NCBI GenBank assembly: GCA_050084515.1
Contig: CM114272.1
Location: 56,544,001-56,608,000, forward strand
Source: Blasia pusilla
Taxonomy: Eukaryota; Marchantiophyta; Marchantiopsida; Blasiales
Reading direction: 5' to 3'
DNA length: 64,000 nt
The position numbers and the translations under genes are program-made. Below the pieces are notes generated by a model. It searched no databases, had not been told where the DNA came from, and was given only the letters and a program-made list of their open reading frames with translations. Shown one piece after another: positions 49,658 to 60,417 of this stretch (positions are counted from its first letter, which is position 1; every line of letters starts with the position of its first letter).

Positions 49658-49905
49658 ACACTTCCCCTTCCCCTCATTTTTCCCCATTTTTTTGGGACCA
49701 TTCTCCTTATTTTTTTAATTGAACATTTTAAGTATTTTCATTGTAATTATTTCATTTAAAAAATTATTCTGAAAAAAATATAACACTTTCCCTTCCCCTC
49801 AATTTTCCCCATTTTTTTGGACGATTGTCCTCCATTTTTTTTGACCCTATTTGTTTTAAAATTTATTTTCAAAGTATTTTATTTGCAATTATTTCGTTTT
49901 TTAAA
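49656..49905 (+). repeat. Tandem duplication, two ~125-bp units
   Basis: AACACTTCCCCTTCCCCTCA (49657) recurs as AACACTTTCCCTTCCCCTCA (49782). Both are followed by TTTTCCCCATTTTTTTGG, a Phe/Leu-like AT tract and AAATTATTCTG. Confidence 0.85.
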
Positions 49906-50069
49906 TTATTCTGGATTAAATCATTACAAAAAATTAGGGCCTTCTACTAGTGTATCTTCTTCATTTTTCTTCTCGCATCTAAAATTTTTAGTTCTATCGT
50001 TCATGTTTCATACTACTTTTGTAATTTTTTTAATTTTTTTTAATTCACGTCATTTCTCTTCTAAAGTTT

Positions 50070-51378
50070 AATTCTTTGATTTGCGGTGTGTGATGTAGAT
50101 GGCGAGTGCTGGCAAATTATTACTGAACCTATAGAGATGGCCACTACGTGTTATCACAAATATATCAATTTCGCAACAAATTTTGGAGATCTAAATTGAA
50201 GCATCGAAAAAAACACATCTCCAATGTAAGCATCTTTCTTATTTGTCTTATTTCCATTTCCAAGATGACCCCTATTTATACTTTAATTTTGCAATGCCCC
50301 ATTTGTTTCACAGACTTCTTGTTCTGTCAAACCCTACAGATTTGCGTGACTTTCGAAGATTGATGCGTGCAAATGCACAACAAAAAAAAGATTTCCCGTC
50401 GCAAGGAAATCTTAACACAAAAAACACAAGTTGAATAGGAACTCCTTCTCGAAACATCTCCAACGTAAGTTCACGACATCGAAGAACGTTTAGCATGTCC
50501 AAATTTATGCTACATAATCTTGGCTTTTGTTCAAATTTCCGTGTTCTTAACATTCATTTGGTGTTCCAGACTTCCGATTCGATTGAATCCTGTTGACATA
50601 CGTGATTTTCGGAAGGTTCTACCTGGTGAAGCCCAAAAATGAAAACGTGTTGTTCGTGGTGATAAAAGGGAAGCCGTGGAAGTTAGTATATATCTAACTT
50701 TTTACATCCTTGCTCAAACTCTCCCATTTAAAAATAAATAAATTATGTATATAAGTTGTATTCTAATGTTGATTTTTTCTCAGAACTTTCAATGAGGATG
50801 GAGGAATGGTACAAGAAAATCAAGAAGCTCATCTTCCATCCACAGATTAGATTAATATATCACCAAGGCGGGAGTTACCAGAAAGTGCCCTCCATGAAGT
50901 TATTGAGAATATATTCACGACCGGGTCAACTACATATATAATACCTAAACTTGAGTTACCCACCACTCTTCCACTCATTCAACATGAAGTTGTTGAGAAT
51001 TCTTTAACTCTTCCCCATCTCGAAGATGAAGTAAGGTCAAGAGTAGATCTCGTGTCTTCTCCACAAAGTGCCACTATACCAAATGCTTCTAGAATTCCTC
51101 GATTGTCTGTTGTTGATAGGGTTGTAAGATCTAATACATTACTCAATCTTGCTAGAAGACCTATTTTCCAAGAGAGTGATATTAGGAAGTTGCGATTATA
51201 GAGGAGTTTGGATCGTATCAGCGGTCGACATACATTGGGTTCTATGATAGAGATATGCCCATCATGTCATGCTTTACATTGGAAATGTGAAATAGTCAAA
51301 GGTATAAAGTTTAGTGCCTCGCCATATGGCATGTGTTTTGGCCATGAGAGAATACATTTACCTCTCTTGAAATTTATG
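50070..51378 (+). pseudogene. 5' part of a decayed autonomous Helitron (RepHel N-terminus)
   Basis: The clearest segment is 51208-51378: RHTLGSMIEICPSCHALHWK, then GMCFGHERIHLPLLKF. This matches the zinc-finger-like region ahead of the Rep domain in plant Helitron proteins (pattern CPxCxALHWxxE...GxIxLPxL), with some Cys lost. An in-frame TAG lies at 51199. Upstream, 50580-50690 and 50900-51190 show related Leu/Pro/Arg-rich frames with stops; exon limits are unclear. The frame is cut at about 51379, where gypsy-type sequence begins. Confidence 0.65.
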
Positions 51379-51395
51379 CATACAAGGAGGCCGGT

Positions 51396-51485
51396 CGTGG
51401 CTTGGTTTGGGATGACCATGTTCAGCGGTTGGTGGAGCCCAACGCCGACGAGAGAGAGCGAGCGATGGGATTTCCCATCGCTTAG
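51396..51485 (+). pseudogene. Short segment resembling a C5-DNA-methyltransferase motif
   Basis: A 29-codon frame (RGLVWDDHVQRLVEPNADER, then ERAMGFPIA, TAG at 51483). ERxxAMGFP resembles the ERxxxMGFP-type block near motif IX of cytosine-5 DNA methyltransferases. It lies directly before the integrase remnant, as if left by an internal deletion of a larger polyprotein. The match is short, so this is tentative. Confidence 0.3.
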
Positions 51486-51491
51486 GGTATC

Positions 51492-52136
51492 ATGGGCTTA
51501 GGGTATAGATGGAGTTTGGATTTTGCAGGACCTTTGCCTTTGATGGAGCGTCACAGTTGTTATGTGTTGCTGATGGTCGAGCACTTCTTGGAGTGGATCG
51601 AGTTGGTTGCATTGCCTGACAAAGCTAGTGAGGGAGTAGCTTATGCCTTCCTTGACAGAGTGTTGAGTCATTATGGCGCACCAGCTGAGGTATTGACAGA
51701 CCAGGGTACCGAGTTTCGCGGTGAGTTCCAGGCCTTGTGTGATCAGACGCTGATCCACCACCGCACGGAGGGATACAGATTGAGCAGGCAGGCATCCTTA
51801 GCGTCTTTTTCACCGTACTTGCTACTTTATGGCCGAGAGCCAGATTTACCTACGACCATTCGTCGAGATACTGGTGAGGTGCTGGACCTTGATGACTCAG
51901 ATGTATGGATGCAAGCATGTTCTCAGAGGGCTGAGTTGTTTCGGAGAGTGATGCCCATGGCGTTCGAGAACTTGGCGATTGCAACATCGGGATATATTGA
52001 GGTATGCGAATATTCGGGGTGGTGGTTATCGACCAACTATCCAGAGGTTTCATCAAGGAGACTATGTCTACTTGCAGCAGACGGCACCGACGACGTTGGA
52101 TGTGACTGCATGGCGCACTATCTTGAGAGTGCGTGA
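51492..52136 (+). pseudogene. Gypsy integrase core, internally deleted
   Basis: GYRWSLDFAGPLPLMERHSC carries the first catalytic Asp and VLTDQGTEFRGEFQALCDQ the second. After LIHHRT the frame jumps to GYRLSRQASLASFSPYLLLYG, which normally lies some 60 residues further on, so the segment with the catalytic Glu is missing. A frameshift near 51975 moves the continuation (LQHRDILRYANIRGGGYRP) into another frame. Not functional. Confidence 0.85.
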
Positions 52137-52422
52137 CGTTTTTCCATCTGGTGTTCTCTTGCTGGAGGGACGCAATGGTATGGTATGGAAGGACCATGTG
52201 CGTAATTGTGCGCCATGTCACCTTCTTAACATTGATGGTATAGTAGATCCGAGCTTAGCAATAGTTCCTACAGGCTTGCCTTGTATGTTGTGTGGTTCTG
52301 CCCATGGTGCAGCCACGATGCTAGTCTGTGATGGATATTTGAGAGGTTGGCATATGGCATGTCTGACGCTATCTCTCACTAGGGTTCCTCGGGGACGATG
52401 GATGTGTCCCAGATGTACATAG
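51979..52422 (+). pseudogene. Gypsy post-integrase region ending in a PHD finger
   Basis: 147 codons in the frame that follows the shift. GDYVYLQQTAPTTLDVTAWR and VLLLEGRNGMVWKDHVRNC look like the DNA-binding tail of a gypsy integrase. The last 45 residues (52282-52419) form a C4HC3 PHD pattern: C102, C105, C117, position 120, H125, C128, C143, C146 (numbered from 51979), with GWHMACL and RGRWMCPRC. Position 120 is Tyr where Cys is expected, so this copy's finger is damaged. The finger sits where many plant gypsy elements carry a chromodomain, and might have guided integration to marked chromatin. Confidence 0.75.
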
Positions 52423-52613
52423 AGGAGATAATAGGTGGGTTTCAATTCCGACTTTTTCTGTGACATGGATGACACGAAGGCGACTAACGATGGGGCCATA
52501 TGAGCACCCGGACTTCTTGCTCTTAGCGTCCGAGAGATCTATGTCATGGTAGGTAGGGATAGATGGCTATTTGGAGTAAGAGGGACCTAACCACCAGCTA
52601 GGGGGCCGATTAG

Positions 52614-53360
52614 AGATATTTAGTACTTCTTGTCTCGTTGTTTGGATGCCATGAGTTAGCATGGGATCGTGCGTGTTTGTGTGTATGTTTGGTGACAGCG
52701 ATGTATGTTTTGTAGCAATGTGTATGCGCACGACAACTGTCACGTCTTTTAGGATAGATCGGTGAGATCTAGTAGACCACCTTTTTGAGCAGTGGAGGAC
52801 ATGATCAGCAGATCGAGGATGACCTACTGAGGCCCCGAGAAACCTGAGAGAGCAGGTTTCCCCTTCGTTTCGGCTCATTTGGAGCCATATTGAGAAACTT
52901 ACTATTTTAGGTAAGTATCATTTTGAGGATATGATCGACTTTCTATTTCTGGTAAGTGGCCCTTGACCTCCTACATCAGATCAAGAGCCAAGGAGGTGAC
53001 TTGGGAGAATAGGTTACCATGGAGAGAGCTTGGGAGAGGGGAGGGGTATACCTCAAGGAGAGAGAGCTTGAGAGCTCATTCTCTCTTTGTTGAACTTCTT
53101 GGCATGAGGCGGCAGAGCTATGGTCCCTTGCCTTGGGAGTGTAACCCAACCCTCTCATTAGGAGAGTGGGTTTGGTTTGACATGAGAGAGAGAGTGCACA
53201 CCTTTGAGAGCTATGGTGTGAGATGGTGTAGAGAGAGATTGGATCTTACTTTAAATTGGAGATATTTTAGTACTTCTTGTCTCGTTGTTTGGATGCCATG
53301 AGTTAGCATGGGATCGTGCGTGTTTGTGTGTATGTTCGGTGACAGCGATGTACGTTGTGT
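52614..53360 (+). repeat. ~100-bp direct repeat, copies at 52614-52716 and 53260-53360
   Basis: Both copies contain TAGTACTTCTTGTCTCGTTG, TTTGGATGCCATGAGTTAGC and ATGGGATCGTGCGTGTTTGT with few differences. They lie ~646 bp apart. They could be the worn ends of a short element or the product of unequal exchange inside an LTR. Confidence 0.85.
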
Positions 53361-53850
53361 ATGCGAATGACAATGGTTTGCAACCAATCTATCTTACTGC
53401 GCTGCGCGACAATATTTATAAATAGATTTTCATTCATATTATCGTTGGAATAAAAATAGATGGATTTGTAGGGTAAAAAATTTTAAGGATTGTGGCCATC
53501 CCATCCCATTGGCCGCTTATACCTTACTCATCTAGGTAAGGTCTTAAAATTTATTTCTATATATATTTGCTTTTATGTATATACCACCCTCACCCACATA
53601 GTAATATGAGATAAATTTTCTCACTTTTACATAGGTGAAGGAGAACCGTCTCTTTGCAATTATTCTAGCTTACAACACACCTACAACCTGTAACATTATG
53701 GAGTCAGTTCTTGGTTCCACTGGTAGAAGATCTCTTATATGAACGATGTCATGTAAGAATTCAATTCTACCACTCCTTACATAATTTTTGTCTTCCTTAT
53801 TATAGTAAGGTTTTCCACCCTAATTACATTGAGAATCGAACATACTAACC

Positions 53851-54389
53851 ATGATTTGGACCTTTTTTGGAACTCTTCCATTGCAAAAAAGAGGAATTCC
53901 TAATCTTCCGGTTGATGATGTTATCATTAATACTGTATTATTGGAAGTCCATTATTATTTACAAGATCAAGGAAAGAGACTATGTGACTTCCCAGACATG
54001 CCCCAAGCTAATTTTGAAAGCTTTCATTCACACTCCTATTTGGAAGAACAAGAGCTATCATATGATACGGAAGAATTATTTGAGCAAGTGCAATTGGGAG
54101 AAGCGTGTCTAAATGAAGGACAACACATTATTTGGGACGCTATACATGATGAGTTTGATCAAATGTGCATGAATGCTCCCCCATCTCCAAAAGTTTTCTT
54201 CATCGATGGTCCAAGTGGAACTGGAAAAACATTTTTATATAATCTTCTCCTCGCAAGTGTAAGGAGTGCGAGAGGCATAACTTTGGCTGTAGCATCATCT
54301 GCTATAGCTGCCCTATTATCAAACAGAGGACGTATAGCTCATTCGCGCTTCAATATCCCTATTAATCTTCATGAAAGCTCTACTTGCAA
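53851..54389 (+). pseudogene. Helitron PIF1-type helicase, exon with Walker A
   Basis: Frame with LPVDDVIINTVLLEVHYYLQ, LNEGQHIIWDAI, then FFIDGPSGTGKTFLYNLLLA (Walker A GPSGTGKT) and ITLAVASSAIAALLSNRGR, the start of the SF1B helicase of plant Helitrons. A clean donor (AA|GTAAGT, GT at 54390) ends the exon. The HUH Rep nuclease domain that should precede it is not visible; it was probably lost with the gypsy insertion or by decay. Confidence 0.85.
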
Positions 54390-54490
54390 GTAAGTGCCAT
54401 ACGTTATTCTAATCAGCCTTAATTATGTTAATACATCAAATCAAATTTTATTACTCCAATTACTCCTTTAATTTCTCTTTTTGTTGGTAG

Positions 54491-54855
54491 TTTATCGGTC
54501 TATAGTGATGGAGCGCGCTTAATCCGTGAGGCGATGCTCATTATATGGGACGAGGCACCTATTGCTCATCGTCATGCCTTTGAGGTCTTGAATCAAACTT
54601 TACAGGATCTCATGGGAGTTGTTTCGGATGATATACGGCAATTACCATTCGGTGGAAAACTTATGATATTTGGTGGTGATTTTTGTCAGGTGTTACCTGT
54701 TGTTCGTCATGGGGGATCGGCCGCAAATCATTCAAGCCACCATAAAGAGATCGTATCTTTGGTCTAATGTAAAGATCATTAAGTTGAAAACAAACATACG
54801 AATTCAAAGGTTGGATGGTCCTTTACGTGATGAACAACAAGTATTTGTTGATTGA
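54491..54855 (+). pseudogene. Helitron PIF1-type helicase, second exon, frameshifted
   Basis: After a 101-nt intron (54390-54490, AG at 54490) the frame continues NLSVYSDGARLIREA, MLIIWDEAPIAHRHAFEVL (Walker B) and GGKLMIFGGDFCQVLPVVRH (motif III). Near 54710 the G-run has shifted the frame; the continuation RPQIIQATIKRSYLWSNV is in another frame and stops at 54853-54855. Later helicase motifs are missing. Confidence 0.85.
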
Positions 54856-54959
54856 TTATTGGAAGCGGGAGAGGATTCAAAATGTTACTAATAGTAACAA
54901 CAACATATGTGATTTTATTCACTTGACATATGATAATTTTCCTCACCAATTCCATGATA

Positions 54960-55690
54960 ATTTAATTCACTACCGGAATTCCTCTTCTCGGAATTTCTCT
55001 TCCCCACTATATTCTTCCGATCATCTCCGTTTCGTTCGCCCTATGGAGGAGCCCGAGCCAGTGCCATCGGACGATCTTCTTGAGCATATGATGTCGCCAT
55101 TCTTTTCCACCGTTTCTTGTGGGAGTTCCGGAGCTTGAGATGGATCGTGCCATCTGACAATTTGATTACTATCGGATGGCGCGATCTGACAATTTTCTCG
55201 AGCGTCGGAGGCTATGGAAGGCTAGGAAGCTCGAGATGAATGGTAAAATCCGAAAATCCGAGCATCGGAGGGACGCCATGGAGCTTGAGATGGTGGTGTC
55301 TAGTTTCCGCTTCGTACTTGGACTCGGGATTTGTGACGATGTCACAAAGTTCGCGAGCTTCAAGAGTGTCGCGATTCATTCGCGTGCATTGGATCAGAGA
55401 GGTGAATCAGAATCGTTTGAATGTTTGATATGTCGCGCGGAGAGAGAGTACAAGAGCTTTCCACCGCGCGAGGTCACCGTGACACTCAATATTTCGAGAA
55501 TCACCGTCACGAGCTTTGGGATGAATGAGCTTTCGCGGCTCTGCGGGTCTCCATCTGCAGAGCCAAGAAATGCGGTCCATCCTCCGTTCGCCCATCGCAC
55601 TTACATCGGCGTTCGCTGTGGATATCTCTATTTCATCCCTGAAGATCCGAAGCATTTCTCCTCTTCTCCTCCGGCGAACGATTCATGAAA
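54960..55690 (+). other. Open frames of unknown origin behind the Helitron
   Basis: Composition rises in GC from about 54960. Frames 54815-55138 and 55176-55688 (170 codons, starts MARSDNFLERRRLW) have no recognised domain. A duplicated block (GAGCTTGAGATGG, CGATCTGACAATTT type) occurs within 55120-55300. It could be DNA captured by the Helitron or the edge of the next gene island. Confidence 0.25.
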
Positions 55691-55794
55691 ACCGCGCGTC
55701 CATGAGAGCGTCCTGCACCTATTCCATGTCGGAACTGCACAGCACTGACCTGGAGCGAAGAAGACGCTTCAAGAAATCGATTTCACCACGATTT

Positions 55795-55822
55795 CATGTG
55801 TCGGAATAGAATCCGACACATG
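55795..55822. repeat. 11-bp perfect hairpin
   Basis: CATGTGTCGGA (55795-55805) pairs with TCCGACACATG (55812-55822) around a 6-nt loop. No T-run follows; significance unknown. Confidence 0.8.
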
Positions 55823-56159
55823 TGTGTCATTCCGGCCCTATCAACTCACAATCAGCCGCTGTGCGAGCAGCAAACTCGGAATTGGAACAACGACGATGAA
55901 TGAGAGCAGAAACCGATCGCGTTGGCTAAGAGTTGCTCACGGCTGGAAAGCCTCGGGCAAGTCCGTGACGTGATGGGAAGACTTCATGCGAAGGTGACAG
56001 TCATAGTGATCGCGTGCTGATGGAGAAATTTTGACGCGGGAATTCTGCTTCCAACCGCATCCTGATCGGATTTCACTCCCTTTCGATCGTATTCCATCTG
56101 CCGCACTTTCATTCCCACACCCCGCGAAGGCTCCATCCGACGCCTCCATCGCATCCACG

Positions 56160-56880
56160 CAACCCGAGGCTCGCAACGGATTGCTTCCAGGGTGTTTCTT
56201 TCCAGAGATGAAGTCCAGGAGCGGAGCATAACATCAGGAATGGCAGCCTGAGGACATTGGATTCCAGGAGTGCGTCCGAGAAGAGGCGATTGCCGCAGGC
56301 TTTTAAGTCGAACAAGGAGACGAGGCATTTGTTTCCAGGGGAGTCCAGAAAAGAAGCGTCTCGGATTCCAGGTCTGCTTCCGAGAGCGAGGGACAAGTGG
56401 CATTTGTCTCCAGCGATGGAGCCCAGAAGTCCAGGAAAGAACCATAATATCAAGAGTTGGTACCTGATGGTTGGATTCAAGGGTTGCTTCCGAGAACCAT
56501 GAAGAATGAGGCATTTGTTTCCAGAGATGAGTTAACGACTGCGAAGAAGAGGCATTCGTTTCCTGCGATGGAGTTCATTCAGTGAAGAATTGTGACATCA
56601 AAACTGAGTACCTGAGGTCTTGGATTCCCGGATTGCTCCCAGGACGCGGGAGACGAGAATCGACATCTCTTGTTTCCAGTGGTGGAGGGAGGCACCTTGG
56701 ATTCTGGGATTGCTTCCAAGAATACGGGACGAGACACTTGCTTCCAGCGATTCCAAGAACACTGGAGAAGTGGCATTTGTGTCCGGCAAGGAACTCCAAG
56801 AAAGAAGCCCATGAACAGATGTGAGCGTTCCGGAATTGCTTCCAGATCCAACGGAGAAGAAGCAGTTGTTGAAGGAAAGA
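56160..56880. repeat. Degenerate tandem repeat, unit roughly 75-110 bp
   Basis: Two words alternate along the + strand. GGATTCC.GG..TGCTTCC.AGA occurs near 56181, 56259, 56363, 56473, 56622, 56698 and 56829. G.GGCATTTGT.TCCAG occurs near 56322, 56397, 56506, 56546, 56662, 56734 and 56771. Because of this, - strand frames (55984-56514 and 56579-57160) stay open with repeated WNPRxxFSGLPWKQMP-like words, but show no domain. Confidence 0.7.
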
Positions 56881-57835
56881 AGCGTAAGAACATTGGTGCG
56901 TGCAGTCCGGCAGCGGAATCGAGAACCTGTGTCTGGTTGCTGAGTCTGATTGTTTGCAGGTGTAGTGCAGAGAAGCTACGAACGCTTTCATTAGCCCCGC
57001 CTTCCTCTCTCAGAAGCAATTGATGCGGCTCGTATTCTAGCTCGCAATTGAAGGCAACAATGGTGAACACCCGATTGGATGGGTGCAGGGAACGAGGGGC
57101 CGGGGTTCGACGAGTGCATGTGCAGAATTTTGAGACTCTGGAAGTGGTCCGCAGATCCATCGACTTTTACTGAGTTCTTGAGTGTGCGCATGCATATGTA
57201 CAAGTGAGAATTGAAAAAGGTCTCGCCGGCTAGTGGATGTGATTCCACTGAGGCTCAGCAAACCAATCCGAAATTTGGTGAACGGATCCCTGGCACGCTA
57301 GAGCGGAGAGGGAACGGAAACAGAGTGAATTCGCCTTTCGCGGGATGACTCAGTGAAATCTAATTCAATTATGAGAAGACCAACTCTCCCCAAAAAGAGG
57401 GAGACACCATCTTCCCATGTGCTCCCTGAGTCCCCTCTCATCCTCCTCGCCTCTCCTCCCGCGTGCTCGCCGACAGACCAGTCAGGAAGAAGTAAATTGA
57501 GCAATGTCACGAGACTCTTCTGGACATTCAAGATATCGTTTCAATTGGGCCGCAGACGACGACACGACCTGCCCCTTTCCGCGCAGGGACGGAGCTAGTA
57601 ATGGCGGTGAAAGACGACGATGTGTCTGTACATTCTAATGCTCCTGACACGAGAATCGCAGCAGATACGGACGATGGCAGGCGCCGCATGGAAAAGCTCG
57701 TGGACCAGACGGAAACTCTCGACATCGGCGGCGTGCTCAGCCTTCTCAAATTGACAGAGTATCTGAGCGTCCCATCGCTGATAATTACTACTCGAGGAGT
57801 GTGCATTCGGGGTGCTACGAGTGGCGCACTCTAAT
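56881..57835. other. Intergenic DNA behind the MBD-like gene, no clear gene
   Basis: GC-richer, includes the presumed 3' UTR of the gene ending at 57836. The 77-codon frame at 57601-57834 (MAVKDDDVSVHSN start) has no recognised domain. Confidence 0.4.
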
Positions 57836-59319
57836 TCATCGCCGGCAAAGCTTGAGGAACAGCTCCGCCAATTCCGCCTTCTCCATGGAATCGGGAGCCG
57901 CGTCCTCTCGCAGCAAGCGGACGAAGACGCGGAGGACGGAGTTGGGGTACTTGGTGGTATCGCTCATGTCGGAGTTCCGCAATCGCAGCAGCTCTCGCAG
58001 ATCCTCGAGCTCCTGTGAGCTCAAGTCCTTCAACCTCCTCGCATCCTCCAAAAACGAGGACAGGGTTTCCGGGTCGTAGAGCCACTCGAAGCTCGATTTG
58101 TGAGCGAGTATGTGCCTGAATGCACGCGGTGTGTTCAGCGATCTTGCTCCGGGCTTCTCTCTCCTGGCTTTCACTTTCTTTCGCGCAGACGTAGGGCGAG
58201 GGCCAGGGTGGGCAAAATTGGGCGTGCTCACTTTCTTCGGGAGGATGGAGCCCGGCGCTCTGATGGCCAGAGGCGCTACTCGCAAGAAATCTTTCCCTGG
58301 AATCGGCATCTGCGATGTAGCCTGTCCAGCGCACACAGCGAAGTTAGGGGCTCCGTCTTCGCCTGAAATGCGAATCGAATGACGGGATGAAAGAAGAAAA
58401 ATTAAATTTAAAATCAAGCTCAATCAGGTCGCGACTCTACATGTAGAGAACGATGGTCTTGCACCATCGGGTCTCCGTAGATTCATTCAGCAGACGAGTA
58501 AGAGAAACTTCGTCATTTCAAGCTCCAAATGAAGGGGGGAAGAAACAATCCTTCAGCGTTTCGGCCGTCATTCGGAGCCCCTCGGATGTGAGGTGCTGCT
58601 GAGAACTCATACCTCTTGCTGCTGCCGATGTCCATCGTGTTTCAAATTGGAGTCCGTCTTCGGTTGCTGGTTCCCACTCGCTGTGAAGTCTGAAGCGGTT
58701 ACACCCTCTCTCTTCTCCTCTCTCTCGGGGGTCACGCCGCAGCTTTTCTTTCGCCGCTTGATCTTTCCAGAGTCAGCGCATGCTTCAAAAAAGGCTTCGT
58801 GTTGTTCCAGGACTTTCAGGAGCAAGACCATCACAGCAACTCGTCAGTCAGAATAGAACGATGTCAATCAAGAGACGAAACAAGACGGTAGACAGGACTG
58901 CAATTTGCGAGTTCCTCATGTACTCAGCTACCGCGACATGATCCCTCTGGTACCGGAGCAATTTATAACGCAGAATTGATTGCCCGACATTGATGCCGAT
59001 CTCTAGGGGCAAAACTGCAGACTCTCACTCCGATCAGCCGCACACAGACAGAGCGGGGTGAAATTAGATTGTGAAAGTCGTACCACTACTGACCTTCTTT
59101 TGTGACTCGCCAGCAGAAGTCCTCGAGACGCGGGGGGTCTTTGATCGTCTCGAGAAGATGAACGAGGAATTTCTTGGAGCGGACGACCGTTCCCTCTGGA
59201 GTGTAGAAGTACATGTCCTTCAGCCTCTGGCCTGCTCTCCACCTCCAATTCACGGGGGCCAGAGGAGGGCCATCTCCCATCTTTCCTGCCAGCGGATGCC
59301 GCGGCTCAGAGTTCGCCAT
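57836..59319 (-). CDS. Protein with N-terminal MBD-like segment, 3 exons, ~312 aa
   Basis: Probable nuclear DNA- or chromatin-binding protein. Exons by hand: 59319-59094, 58839-58613, 58321-57836; phases 1 and 0 join without a stop. Exon 1 (MANSEPRHPLAGKMGDGPPL start) carries NWRWRAGQRLKDMYFYTPEG, then TVVRSKKFLVHLLE. This follows the methyl-CpG-binding-domain pattern (W.R...R...D.YY..P.G...RSK..L..YL), though the usual spacing before the Asp is short. Exon 2 has a Lys/Arg patch (KIKRRKK, a likely nuclear signal). Exon 3 has a second basic patch (ARKKVKARREK) and a helical acidic tail (ETLSSFLEDARRLKDLSS, DLRELLRLRNSDMSDTTKYP). The exon 2 acceptor could be 27 nt further in. I recognise no other domain. 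The gene is likely real; the MBD assignment is moderate. Confidence 0.65.
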
Positions 59320-60382
59320 CTTACGCTCGGTGCTCGGCCGTCAGTGCAGTGAGCGAGTAGCTTTACGTATTTCTTGTCCCTATCTCTCGCATCAAATCAC
59401 CTCCCCTTCCATCACTCTGCACATGATCCTGAATCGCCTCAGAACTCTACTACGCTCGATCGCCTCCACTCTTCTCTTCTCTTCTCGCTCCAATCCAAGA
59501 CAGACTGAAAATCACAGGAGATCGAGCAGTGCAACATCACGAACGCATGGACAGCATCGCACCGTGTACACAGCGCATGCAATCCTCACTATCCACGGAG
59601 CTACGCTTGTTCACATTCACTGGAGGAAGGAGATGATGAGAGGCAAATTCCAACAGATCACCGAAAGCGTCTTTCAAGGACGTAAGGACAGCAGCTTCCG
59701 TCTCCACTGCTGTCGATGCAGAACGCCACTTGGACGACCGAGGAAAGCAGAAGAGACTCGTCGCAAGGAATGACGAACTCCGAGGACTCAAGACGTAGAG
59801 CGGAGCGGAAAAGATTGCAGCAGCCTGTCAGTTCCATCTCCCAGGCCCGGCACAAGGCATCGAATTCTTGGTGACCAGCAAGATTACAAACACACAACAG
59901 CATCATACATTCCGCATATCCCAGAACAGCACCACTCCACTCCGAACGCGACTGTAATGCGAGCGACGACGAAAGTGCTATCGCATCCCGAAAGAACGGG
60001 GAAATGGAGGCCGGAAGAAAGCGCACTTGCAATGCGGCACGTGGAGCGAGAGCTGATAGAAAGCAGGAGTCGAACGCACCAATGCGCTGCGCTGCAGATG
60101 GAAGCGCGCTGCGAAAATGATGCGGCAATTGCGGGAGATTCTCTGCCAATTCCGCCAAAGAGCATTCCGCACAACAGGAAAAGAACGAGAGGAGCGGCAG
60201 AGAGCTTACTGATCGCCGAGCTGCCGCATTTCTTGAAAGCGCAAGGGCAACAGTAGCTCATCCTTTAAGGCGTGCGCAGCGCATTCCTGCGCTGCATCGC
60301 AAGAAAGCTGCAGCTGAAATCATCCACTCCCATTTCCGACTCATTCATGTCAAGTCACAGTCGACATCATCGAGTCCTGACT

Positions 60383-60417
<35 letters not shown>

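Larger units (their letters stand above)
51379..53370 (+). mobile_element. Ty3-gypsy retrotransposon remnant inside the Helitron
   Basis: GC-richer than the surrounding Helitron and in the same orientation. It contains an integrase remnant, a post-integrase segment with a PHD finger and about 0.9 kb of non-coding DNA with a ~100-bp direct repeat. No RT is present. Boundaries are approximate, set by where Helitron-like reading stops (51378) and AT-rich DNA resumes; I did not find target duplications. Confidence 0.65.

Noticed and set aside
55176-55688. 170-codon + strand frame as a real gene
   Set aside because: Unrecognisable protein in DNA with local duplications and no supporting splice or leader signals; left as a low-confidence open frame.
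58322-58423. Extension of MBD-like exon 3 upstream to the acceptor TTTCAG|GCGAAG
   Set aside because: That acceptor needs phase 1, but exon 2 ends at phase 0; the acceptor at 58322 fits.
59213-60261. Frames of 100-186 codons on both strands
   Set aside because: They conflict with each other, overlap exon 1 of the MBD-like gene or its upstream region, and show no domain.
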